The notes under the pieces are model-generated. The model saw nothing but the letters and a program-made list of their open reading frames with translations. It was not told the DNA's origin and searched no databases. A program made the translations under genes and the position numbers. Of a stretch of DNA of 64,000 bases, positions 33,436 to 41,319 are shown one piece after another. Position 1 is the stretch's first letter; every line of letters starts with the position of its first letter. The stretch is from Pseudodonghicola flavimaris. GTDB taxonomy: Bacteria; Pseudomonadota; Alphaproteobacteria; Rhodobacterales; Rhodobacteraceae. The stretch spans positions 52,981-116,980 of the forward strand of contig NZ_JASNJD010000014.1 in assembly GCF_030164425.1 (NCBI RefSeq), read 5' to 3'.

Positions 33436-34430
33436 GCCTTGCCGAACTGATCTGCCCCGCGGGCACCCCCGCCGCGCTGCGCACCGCCGTCGACGCGGGC
33501 GCCGATGCGGTCTATTGCGGCTTCCAGGATGCGACCAATGCGCGGAACTTCCCGGGGCTGAACTTCACCCCCGATGAACTGGCCGAGGCGGTGACCTATG
33601 CCCATGCGCGCGGCACCAAGGTGTTGCTGGCGCTGAATACCTATCCGCCTGCGGGCAAGGTCGATCTCTGGCGACATGCGGCGGACACCGGCGCGCGCTT
33701 GGGCGTTGATGCCTTCATCGTGGCCGACATGGGCGTGGCCGACTACATCGCCCGGATGTATCCGGGCGTCCGGCTGCACCTGTCGGTACAGGCCGCGGCC
33801 TCATCGCCCGAGGCGATCCGCTACTATTGCGAGAACTTCGGTGTAAAGCGTGTGGTCCTGCCGCGCATCCTGACAATCCCCGAGATCCGCCAGATCCGCC
33901 GCGAGATTCCCTGCGAGATCGAGACCTTTATCTTCGGCAATCACGGGCTGATGGTGGAAGGGCGATGCAGCCTGACCAATTACCTGACGGGTCAATCCAC
34001 GAACATGGACGGGGTGTGCTCGCCCGCCTCGGACGTGGAATATGTGCGCGACGCTGACGGGTCGATGTCCTCGCAGCTGGCGGGTTTCACCATCGACCGG
34101 TTCGGGCCCGAGGAGAAGGCCGGCTATCCCACGATCTGCAAGGGCCGCTACGCCGCGCCCCATCGCCCCGAGGGCTACTACGCCTTCGAGGAACCGATCA
34201 GCCTGAATCTGTCGCGGCTGCTGCCGGACCTGATCGAGGCGGGCGTGCATGCTTTCAAGATCGAAGGGCGTCAGCGGTCGAAGAGCTATGTCCGCGGCGT
34301 TGTGCGTGCGTTCCGCGCAGCGGTGGATGACATCAAGGCCGGACGCGAGGCAAACATCGCCGACCTGATCGCCCTGACCGAGGGGCAGAAGCAGACCCAG
34401 GGCGCCTTCGAGACAAAGAAATGGCGGTGA
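33432..34430 (+). CDS. ubiU: U32-family oxygen-independent hydroxylase subunit UbiU
   Basis: The 332-aa U32 peptidase-like protein (ELICPAGTPAALRTAVDAGADAVYCGFQDATNARNF; HLSVQAAASSPEAIRYY) forms with UbiV the Fe-S complex that hydroxylates ubiquinone precursors without oxygen. Of the four cluster Cys known in E. coli UbiU (169, 176, 193, 232), the equivalents of three are present (179, 196, 236); the first is Gly172 here. Other Cys (161, 133) could take its place. It overlaps ubiV by 10 bp. Confidence 0.88.
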   Translation: MSLAELICPAGTPAALRTAVDAGADAVYCGFQDATNARNFPGLNFTPDELAEAVTYAHARGTKVLLALNTYPPAGKVDLWRHAADTGARLGVDAFIVADMGVADYIARMYPGVRLHLSVQAAASSPEAIRYYCENFGVKRVVLPRILTIPEIRQIRREIPCEIETFIFGNHGLMVEGRCSLTNYLTGQSTNMDGVCSPASDVEYVRDADGSMSSQLAGFTIDRFGPEEKAGYPTICKGRYAAPHRPEGYYAFEEPISLNLSRLLPDLIEAGVHAFKIEGRQRSKSYVRGVVRAFRAAVDDIKAGREANIADLIALTEGQKQTQGAFETKKWR

Positions 34431-35347
34431 ATACCATGACGAAACTGACGCTCGGCCCGATCGCCTACCACTGGTCCGCGGATGCACGGCGTGACTTCTA
34501 TGCCCGCATCGCGGATGAGGCGCCCGTCGACGAGGTTTATCTGGGCGAGGTGATTTGCTCCAAGCGCGCGCCCTTCCACGAGGCAGACCTGCCGGCCACG
34601 ATCGAGCGGTTGGAGCGCGCAGGCAAGCGCGTGATCCTGTCAACGCTGGCCGAGGTGATGCTGAAACGCGAGCGCAAGGCAACCGAGGATATCGCCGAGA
34701 TGGTCTCGCCCGAGATCGAGGTGAACAACGCCGCAGGGCTTTACGCGCGCGGTAAGCGTCCGCATCGGATCGGCCCCTTCATGAACGCCTACAACGACGC
34801 GACGATAGCCTGGATGGCCGGGCAGGGCGCGACCCATGTTTGCCTACCGGCCGAGATGCCGGCCCCGGCCATTGCAGCCGCGGCGCAGGCCGCAGTTGCG
34901 TTGGGCCTGGGTGTCGAGGTGCAGGTTTACGGCCGCGCGTCTCTGGCTGTGTCAGCGCGGTGCTATCACGCCCGCGCGCACGGCCGCACCAAGGACAACT
35001 GCCAGTTCGTCTGTGAAGAAGACCCCGACGGCATGCCGCTCCGCACCCGCGACGACCGCCCGATCCTGCGGGTGAACGGCATCCAGACCCTGTCGGAAAG
35101 CTATGTCGACCTGCTCCCCGAAGCGGCCCGTCTGATTGCCGATGGCGTCACGCACCTGCGGCTGATGCCACAGGCGGTGGACATGGTCGCGGTGGCGCAG
35201 GTGTTTCGCGATGTGCTCGATGGGCGCGTGCCGACAGGCGAGGCCGATGCCCGCCTTGCGACGCTGAGCGGGGATGCGGGCCTGAGCAACGGTTTCTATC
35301 ATGGCACGGCGGGCTACCGCCGCATTGCCGCCGCGGCGCCGGCCTGA
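34421..35347 (+). CDS. ubiV: U32-family oxygen-independent hydroxylase subunit UbiV
   Basis: The 308-aa partner of UbiU keeps all four cluster Cys: 46 (LGEVICSKRAPF), 181, 194 and 198 (ARCYHARAHGRTKDNCQFVC), in the spacing of E. coli UbiV. A start five codons later (ATG 34436) is equally possible. It lies in the ubiTUV operon between the 5-FCL-like gene and nnrS. Confidence 0.9.
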   Translation: MAVNTMTKLTLGPIAYHWSADARRDFYARIADEAPVDEVYLGEVICSKRAPFHEADLPATIERLERAGKRVILSTLAEVMLKRERKATEDIAEMVSPEIEVNNAAGLYARGKRPHRIGPFMNAYNDATIAWMAGQGATHVCLPAEMPAPAIAAAAQAAVALGLGVEVQVYGRASLAVSARCYHARAHGRTKDNCQFVCEEDPDGMPLRTRDDRPILRVNGIQTLSESYVDLLPEAARLIADGVTHLRLMPQAVDMVAVAQVFRDVLDGRVPTGEADARLATLSGDAGLSNGFYHGTAGYRRIAAAAPA

Positions 35348-35367
35348 GCGCGCAAGGGACGCCACAA

Positions 35368-36573
35368 ATGACCTCGACCGCCGAACAGATGCGCGCCTGG
35401 ACCGGACCCGCGATCCTGACCTACGGGTTCCGCCCGTTCTTTTTCGGGGCGGCGGTCTGGGCCGTGCTGGCGATGGTGTTTTGGGTGCCGATGCTGTCAG
35501 GGCACCTGATGTTGCCCACAGCCTTCGACCCCGTGTCATGGCACGCGCACGAGTTCCTCTACGGTTATCTCGGCGCCGTCGTCGCGGGCTTTCTCCTGAC
35601 TGCGGTGCCAAACTGGACGGGGCGCCTGCCAATCGTCGGCTGGCCGCTGGGCGGACTGGCGGCTCTGTGGCTCGTGGGGCGCGTGGCTGTGATCTTTTCG
35701 GCGGGGTTGCCGGGGCTGCTGGTGGCGGCGGTCGACCTTGCCTTCCCGGTCGTACTGGCCACGGTGATCGGGCGCGAAATCGTGGCGGGCCGGAACTGGC
35801 GCAATCTGATCGTGCTGGGGATGCTCGCGGTCTTTGCCCTCGGTAACGCGCTGTTTCACTGGGAGGCCGCGCGAGGCGAGTATGCCGCGCAAGGTTACGG
35901 CCTGCGACTAGGCCTGGGCGCGGGCGTGATGATGATCGCGGTCATCGGCGGCCGAATAGTGCCGTCCTTCACCCGTAACTGGCTGGTGAAGCGGCGCAGC
36001 GCCGTACTGCCCGCAGCGCCGATGCAGCCCTTCGATAAGGGGGCGCTCGGGACCCTTTTGGTGGCGGTTATGCTGTGGGTAGCACTGCCTCTCGGGACGC
36101 TGACTGGATTGGCGCTTGCGCTGGCAGCCGTGTTGCACGCCCTGCGATTGGCCCGTTGGGCCGGACACCACACCTTTGCCGAGCCGCTGGTGACTGTGTT
36201 GCACGCAGGCTATGCCTTCGTGCCGTTGGGGGCCCTGGCATTGGCCGCAGAAATCTTGGCTCCCGGGTCCTTCGGAATGGCGGGCGCGCAGCATTTCTGG
36301 ATGGCGGGGGCAATCGGCCTGATGACACTGGCGGTGATGACACGCGCCACGCTTGGTCATACCGGGCAGGACCTGCGGGCGGGAGCAGGGACCTTCATGA
36401 TCTATATGGCCCTGATCCTGTCCGTATTCGCGCGGGTCGCTGGGGGCGTATGGCCCGAGTTTTCCAGCCCGTTGCACACGGTGTCCGGGCTGTCGTGGAT
36501 CGTCGCCTTCGGCAGCTTTGCGGTCATTTACGGCGGGCTTTTGCTACGTCTGCCCGCCGCCAAGCGGATCTGA
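35368..36573 (+). CDS. nnrS: NnrS-family heme-copper membrane protein
   Basis: The 401-aa protein has ~12 membrane helices, the opening pattern LTYGFRPFFFGAAVWAVLAMVFWVPML and conserved His (WHAHEFLYGYLGAVVAGFLLTAVPNWTGR; LFHWEAARG; HHTFAEPLVTVLHAGY). NnrS binds heme and helps cells endure nitric oxide and the iron-nitrosyl species it forms. It is placed 20 bp after ubiV and 11 bp before nnrU. Confidence 0.88.
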   Translation: MTSTAEQMRAWTGPAILTYGFRPFFFGAAVWAVLAMVFWVPMLSGHLMLPTAFDPVSWHAHEFLYGYLGAVVAGFLLTAVPNWTGRLPIVGWPLGGLAALWLVGRVAVIFSAGLPGLLVAAVDLAFPVVLATVIGREIVAGRNWRNLIVLGMLAVFALGNALFHWEAARGEYAAQGYGLRLGLGAGVMMIAVIGGRIVPSFTRNWLVKRRSAVLPAAPMQPFDKGALGTLLVAVMLWVALPLGTLTGLALALAAVLHALRLARWAGHHTFAEPLVTVLHAGYAFVPLGALALAAEILAPGSFGMAGAQHFWMAGAIGLMTLAVMTRATLGHTGQDLRAGAGTFMIYMALILSVFARVAGGVWPEFSSPLHTVSGLSWIVAFGSFAVIYGGLLLRLPAAKRI

Positions 36574-36584
36574 GGCGCGCACCG

Positions 36585-37250
36585 ATGGGATGGTTCGAGT
36601 TCGCCCTCGCCTGTGTCGTGTTCTTCCTGTCGCATTCCTTGCCCGTGCGCCCGCCGTTGCGGCCTCGGCTTCAGGCTCGACTAGGCGCTTCCGGCTTCAC
36701 ACTGGCCTATTCTGTCCTGTCGCTGGCGGTACTTTCCTGGTTGATCGGGGCGGCGGGTCGCGCACCGCATGTTACCCTTTGGGATTGGGCCCTATGGCAG
36801 GTCCATGTCCCACTGACGGTCATGGGGCCGGTCTGCCTGATCCTCGCGCTGTCCATCGGCCGGCCCAACCCGTTCTCGTTCGGCGGGGCGCGCAACGATC
36901 TGTTCGATCCTGCACGGCCCGGAATCGTCCGCTTGTCGCGTCACCCGCTGCTTCTGGCGTTGGCGCTTTGGGCGGCGGCCCATGTCGTGCCCAACGGAGA
37001 TCTGGCCCATGTGATCCTGTTCGGTACCTTCGCCGCCTTCGCGCTGCTGGGAGGCCGACTGATCGACCGGCGCAAACGCCGCGAGATGGGGCCAGAATGG
37101 CAACGGATGCTTGATCGCGGAGCGGAGGCGCCGCTCCTCTTGGCGTCCCTGTCGGGGGGCACTCTCCTACGGCTTGCGGCAGGCGTTGCGCTTTACGGGG
37201 CGCTGCTCTGGGCGCATCCATTGCTTTTTGGGGTCAGCCCGCTTCCCTGA
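36585..37250 (+). CDS. nnrU: NnrU-family membrane protein
   Basis: The 221-aa protein starts at MGWFEFALACVVFFLSHSLPVRPPLR. Six helices are visible. The methyltransferase-like NnrU core shows in LSRHPLLLALALWAAAHVVPNGDLAHVILFGTFAAFALLGGRLIDRRKR. NnrU is found with nitrite/NO reductase genes; its exact role is not settled. It is last in the nsrR-divergent operon and meets the carboxymuconolactone-decarboxylase gene tail to tail with a 3-bp gap. Confidence 0.85.
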   Translation: MGWFEFALACVVFFLSHSLPVRPPLRPRLQARLGASGFTLAYSVLSLAVLSWLIGAAGRAPHVTLWDWALWQVHVPLTVMGPVCLILALSIGRPNPFSFGGARNDLFDPARPGIVRLSRHPLLLALALWAAAHVVPNGDLAHVILFGTFAAFALLGGRLIDRRKRREMGPEWQRMLDRGAEAPLLLASLSGGTLLRLAAGVALYGALLWAHPLLFGVSPLP

Positions 37251-37253
37251 ACG

Positions 37254-37565
37254 TCAATCCTTGATGTCTTCGATCCAGGTCTTTGCGGCGACGGCACGAG
37301 GCAGGCCAAGCGGGCCGATGGCCAGCATCGCTACCTGCATGATAGCCTCAGCCTCAATGCCCTCCGATCTGGCACGCCGGGTGTGGGAATGGACCGCGCC
37401 TTCGGATCCGGCGCCAATCGCGAGTGCGAGTTTGACAAGGCGCTTTTCGCGGTCCTTCAGCGGGCCGCATTCGGCTGTAGCCTTGCCCAAGGCAGCATAG
37501 GCCTTCCAGACATCGGGGTGTTCCTCGGCGAGATCTCCGGCGGCGCCGGGCATGGATTTGGTCAT
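37254..37565 (-). CDS. carboxymuconolactone decarboxylase family protein
   Basis: The 103-aa single-domain protein has the CMD fold signature LKDREKRLVKLALAIGAGSEGAVHSHTRRARSEG. The CxxC of AhpD-type peroxidases is absent (EGAVHSH keeps Glu and His only), so a thiol peroxidase is unlikely and a hydrolase or decarboxylase-like use is possible. It lies 11 bp after narR on the same strand and probably shares its transcript. Confidence 0.8.
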   Translation of the reverse strand: MTKSMPGAAGDLAEEHPDVWKAYAALGKATAECGPLKDREKRLVKLALAIGAGSEGAVHSHTRRARSEGIEAEAIMQVAMLAIGPLGLPRAVAAKTWIEDIKD

Positions 37566-37576
37566 CTGTCAGTCCC

Positions 37577-38275
37577 TCAAGTTGAAAAGTCATCAATCAG
37601 TGGATTTGGTCTCGCAAAGCGCTCAAGATCCGCCTGACTGTCGATGGTGATGCGAGTGCCGGTCACGGTCACCCCGTAGGGCTGCAGGCCTTTGAAGGCG
37701 CGGCTGAGATTTTCAGGTGTCATGCCCAGCACAGAGGCCAGGCGCCGCTTCTCGAAGTCCAACTCGAACGCAGCCCCACCGCCGGCGTGCCTTTGTTGCC
37801 TGAGCAGGTAATTCGCGAGCCGCTCGAGCGACGTTCTGAGTTTCAGGTCTTTTTGCGCCTTGATGACCGAGCGATAGCACTGCGCCAGTTCAGTGACGAT
37901 CGCACGGGCAAAGTTGCCGTCGGCGTCGAAGATCGCGCGAACGTCCTGGCTGGGGATCAGCGCGATCCGGCTTTTCTCCAACGTGCGGGCCGACATCAGG
38001 TAGGGCGCATCCTTAATGGTCGCCGCTAGAATGAAGGTCGAGATCGGGCGGACGGTCGCCATGCTGGTCTCTCGGCCATTCCAGGTCGAAAACAGATCGA
38101 CCGAACCCGAAATGACGATGTGAAGAAAGTCGCTCGGTTCTCCTTCAGTGATCAATTCGATCTGTGCAGGGAAATTCTGCACATAGGCGCCACGCATCAA
38201 GGATGTGAAATTACCATCCGCCATCTGCGCAAAGAGATCGAGTTTTCGAATATCCCGGTATTCGGAATCGGGCAT
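37577..38275 (-). CDS. narR: Crp/Fnr-family nitrate/nitrite regulator NarR
   Basis: The 232-aa protein starts at MPDSEYRDIRKLDLF. It has a cyclic-nucleotide-type sensor domain without the Cys set of FNR, then a Crp HTH (KRRLASVLGMTPENLSRAFKGLQ) in which ExxSR is the FNR-type recognition set for TTGAT-N4-ATCAA. In Paracoccus, NarR lies divergent from narK and activates narKGHJI in response to nitrate or nitrite; the order here is the same. Two FNR-like boxes are found in the gap to narK. Confidence 0.82.
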   Translation of the reverse strand: MPDSEYRDIRKLDLFAQMADGNFTSLMRGAYVQNFPAQIELITEGEPSDFLHIVISGSVDLFSTWNGRETSMATVRPISTFILAATIKDAPYLMSARTLEKSRIALIPSQDVRAIFDADGNFARAIVTELAQCYRSVIKAQKDLKLRTSLERLANYLLRQQRHAGGGAAFELDFEKRRLASVLGMTPENLSRAFKGLQPYGVTVTGTRITIDSQADLERFARPNPLIDDFST

Positions 38276-38323
38276 GTCGGTCCCCCTTCGACTTTGCGCG
38301 CTTAACAATTGTCACCAAATCAA

Positions 38324-38337
38324 TTGATATATGTCAA
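38324..38337. promoter_or_regulatory. FNR/NarR box near narR
   Basis: TTGAT-ATAT-GTCAA matches the TTGAT-N4-ATCAA consensus at 9 of 10 arm bases. It lies 48 bp before the narR start and may serve autoregulation. Confidence 0.6.
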
Positions 38338-38437
38338 CCCGTCGGTTGACCTTCGCGACCGCAGCCTTGATCTGCGACCGCGCACCGGATGACAAATTTC
38401 TATAAGCCATTTATTTCGTTATGCTTTTCCAAGTTTT

Positions 38438-38451
38438 GTGATCTAGATCAA
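38438..38451. promoter_or_regulatory. FNR/NarR box upstream of narK
   Basis: GTGAT-CTAG-ATCAA matches the consensus at 9 of 10 arm bases. It lies 80 bp before the narK start, which suits a class II activator site near -41. Confidence 0.65.
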
Positions 38452-38531
38452 GTCACGGACGGCTCAGCAGCGTCAGGTCTGGCACTGATCCCCACTCAGG
38501 GGTGAAAGACTTTTCTTGCCGGAGACCCGCC

Positions 38532-41255
38532 ATGCAGACCGTTGCAACAGCCTCACGCGCCGATCAGACACGCGCCCTGAGCCTGAGCACGATCGCCTTT
38601 ACCGCCTGTTTCGCGGTCTGGACGATCTTTTCCATCATCGGTGTCGCCATCAAGGCCGAGCTTGGCCTGAATGACACCCAGTTCGGCCTGCTGGTCGCCA
38701 CCCCGATCCTGACCGGATCGGTCACCCGCCTGTTTCTCGGCGTTTGGACCGAGAAATACGGCGGGCGGCTGGTGTTCTCGAGCCAGATGATCCTGACGGC
38801 GCTGGCCACATGGGCGCTGACGCTGGCGGACAGCTACATCATGTACCTGATTGCCGCGCTCGGCATCGGCCTCGCTGGCGGATCGTTCATCATCGGTGTG
38901 GCCTATGTCAGCCGCTGGTATGACGCCGGCCACCAAGGGACCGCGCTGGGTATCTTCGGTGCGGGCAACGTCGGCGCCGCGGTCACCAAGTTCGTCGCTC
39001 CCTTCGTCATGGTCGCCTATGGCTGGCACGGTGTGGCCTATGTCTGGGCCGCGGGGCTCGCCATCATCGGCGTACTGTTCTTCCTGCTGGCAAAGGACGA
39101 CCCTGAGCTGGTCGAGCGGCGCAAGACAGGGGCGAAGGCACCGTCGCTGGCGCAGCAATTCGCACCGCTGAAGAACCTGCAGGTCTGGCGCTTCTCGCTC
39201 TACTACTTCTTCGTCTTTGGTGCCTTCGTCGCGCTGGCGCTGTGGATGCCGCACTACCTGATCGACGTCTACGGAATCGACGTGCGCTTCGCGGGCATGG
39301 CGGCGGCGTCGTTCAGTCTGTCGGCTTCGCTCTTTCGCGCATACGGCGGCCATCTCAGCGACAAGTTCGGCGCGCGCCGGGTCATGTACTGGACCTTCGG
39401 CTTTTCGCTGCTGTTCCTGTTCATGCTGAGCTACCCGCCCACGGATTACGTCATCCAGGGCAAGGACGGCGCCATCGCCTTCTCGACACAAATGGGTCTT
39501 TGGCCCTTCATCGTCACGCTCTTCGCTCTGGGCTTCTTCATGAGCCTCGGCAAGGCGGCGGTCTTCAAGCACATCCCGGTCTACTACCCCAAACATGTGG
39601 GTGCCGTCGGCGGGCTTGTCGGCATGATCGGGGGCCTTGGTGGGTTCGTCCTGCCGATCGCCTTCGGCGCACTCCTCGATCTCACCGGCATCTATACGTC
39701 ATGCTTTGCGCTGCTGTTCGGACTGGTCGCCATCGCCCTGACCTGGATGCATCTGTCGATCCGCGCGATGGAGCGCGCCGCGCATGGCGAAGTGCTCGAC
39801 CAACTGCCGCAGCTGCCCGAGATGCAGGACATTCACCACCCCGAACGCACCGCCATGCCGCGCGTGCTGGAGGATTGGCGGCCGGAGGACCAGCAATTCT
39901 GGGCCGAAAAGGGCCGTGCCGTTGCACGCCGCAACCTTTGGATCTCGATCCCGGCGCTTCTGCTGGCCTTCTCGGTCTGGATGGTGTGGTCGGTGGTCGT
40001 GGCTCGCTTGCCCGCCATCGGGTTCGACTTCACCCCGGGCCAGCTGTTCTGGCTGGCGGCCTTGCCGGGCCTGTCGGGCGCAACGCTCCGCATCTTCTAC
40101 AGCTTCATGGTGCCGATCTTCGGTGGGCGGCTGTGGACGACGCTGTCGACCGCTTCGCTGCTGCTGCCCGCCATGGGCATCGGATATGCGGTGCAGAACC
40201 CCGACACGCCTTACCTGATTTTCCTCGTCCTGGCCCTTCTGTGCGGCTTTGGCGGCGGCAACTTCGCCTCGTCGATGGCCAATATCGGCTATTTCTTCCC
40301 GAAGGCCGAAAAGGGCAACGCACTGGCGCTGAACGCGGGGCTGGGGAACCTCGGCGTGTCGGTCATGCAGTTCCTCGTGCCCATCGTCATCACGGCGGGT
40401 GTCTTCGGGGCACTTGGCGGGCAACCGCAGACCATGTCCGACGGCGGTCAGCTGTGGATGCAGAACGCAGGCTTCATCTGGGTGCCCTTCATCCTCGCAG
40501 CGACCATAGCGGCCTGGTTGGGCATGAACGACATCGCAGATGCACGCGCCAGCTTTGCCGACCAGGCAGTGATCTTCGGACGCAAGCAGAACTGGTTGAT
40601 GTGCATCCTCTACACCGGCACCTTCGGCAGCTTCATCGGTTACTCGGCGGGTTTCCCTCTGCTGACGCGCCTGGCCTTTCCCGAAGTGAACGCACTCAAC
40701 TACGTGTTCCTTGGGCCGCTCGTGGGGGCGCTGAGCCGCGCTGCCACCGGCTGGATCTCGGACAAGTTCGGGGGCGGTCGCGTGACCTTCTGGACTTTCG
40801 CCCTGATGATCGTCGCCACCTTCGGTGTGATCAGCTTCCTTGGATTGGGCTCCTTCGTCGGCTTCTTCGCCTGCTTCATGGCGCTCTTCTTCCTGACCGG
40901 TGTCGGCAACGCGTCGACCTTCCAGATGATCCCGGTGATCATGGGTCGCGAAATTCCGCGCCTGATGCCGCACTTGGGTGCTGAAGAGCGCAAGCGTCAG
41001 ATCGCGATGGAGTCCGGCGCGATCGTGGCCTTCACCTCGGCCATCGCGGCTTACGGCGCCTTCTTCATCCCCAAGGCCTACGGGACATCAATCGCGATGA
41101 CCGGGTCTGCCGTTGGGGCGCTGTGGGGTTTCCTGATCTTCTACGTGATCTGCGTCGTCATCACCTGGGTGGTCTACACGCGCCCCGGCGGCCTTCTCCA
41201 CGACATCGAACATGGCCGCACGCCGCAGGGCACCGCAGCCCAGCCCGCTGAATGA
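38532..41255 (+). CDS. narK: fused NarK1-NarK2 nitrate/nitrite transporter
   Basis: The start is set at MQTVATASRADQTRALSLSTIAF (ATG 38532 with GGAGA upstream). The 907-aa protein joins two complete major-facilitator transporters of 12 helices each, linked around residues 430-465 (MPRVLEDWRPEDQQFWAEKGRAVARRN). Nitrate signature GxxGN motifs occur in both halves (LGIFGAGNVGAAVTKFVAP; ALNAGLGNLGVSVMQFLVP). In Paracoccus the first half acts as a nitrate/proton symporter and the second as a nitrate/nitrite antiporter. It is the first gene of the nar operon. Confidence 0.93.
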   Translation: MQTVATASRADQTRALSLSTIAFTACFAVWTIFSIIGVAIKAELGLNDTQFGLLVATPILTGSVTRLFLGVWTEKYGGRLVFSSQMILTALATWALTLADSYIMYLIAALGIGLAGGSFIIGVAYVSRWYDAGHQGTALGIFGAGNVGAAVTKFVAPFVMVAYGWHGVAYVWAAGLAIIGVLFFLLAKDDPELVERRKTGAKAPSLAQQFAPLKNLQVWRFSLYYFFVFGAFVALALWMPHYLIDVYGIDVRFAGMAAASFSLSASLFRAYGGHLSDKFGARRVMYWTFGFSLLFLFMLSYPPTDYVIQGKDGAIAFSTQMGLWPFIVTLFALGFFMSLGKAAVFKHIPVYYPKHVGAVGGLVGMIGGLGGFVLPIAFGALLDLTGIYTSCFALLFGLVAIALTWMHLSIRAMERAAHGEVLDQLPQLPEMQDIHHPERTAMPRVLEDWRPEDQQFWAEKGRAVARRNLWISIPALLLAFSVWMVWSVVVARLPAIGFDFTPGQLFWLAALPGLSGATLRIFYSFMVPIFGGRLWTTLSTASLLLPAMGIGYAVQNPDTPYLIFLVLALLCGFGGGNFASSMANIGYFFPKAEKGNALALNAGLGNLGVSVMQFLVPIVITAGVFGALGGQPQTMSDGGQLWMQNAGFIWVPFILAATIAAWLGMNDIADARASFADQAVIFGRKQNWLMCILYTGTFGSFIGYSAGFPLLTRLAFPEVNALNYVFLGPLVGALSRAATGWISDKFGGGRVTFWTFALMIVATFGVISFLGLGSFVGFFACFMALFFLTGVGNASTFQMIPVIMGREIPRLMPHLGAEERKRQIAMESGAIVAFTSAIAAYGAFFIPKAYGTSIAMTGSAVGALWGFLIFYVICVVITWVVYTRPGGLLHDIEHGRTPQGTAAQPAE

Positions 41256-41319
41256 TTCAGTTGATTTCCCGGGCGGCGGAGCTCGCCGCCCGGACCCAGA
41301 CACCCGAAAGGACAGCCAA

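Noticed and set aside
39242..40984. 580-codon frame inside narK
   Set aside because: It is in another frame of the well-supported NarK fusion and its composition is Arg/Pro-rich nonsense.
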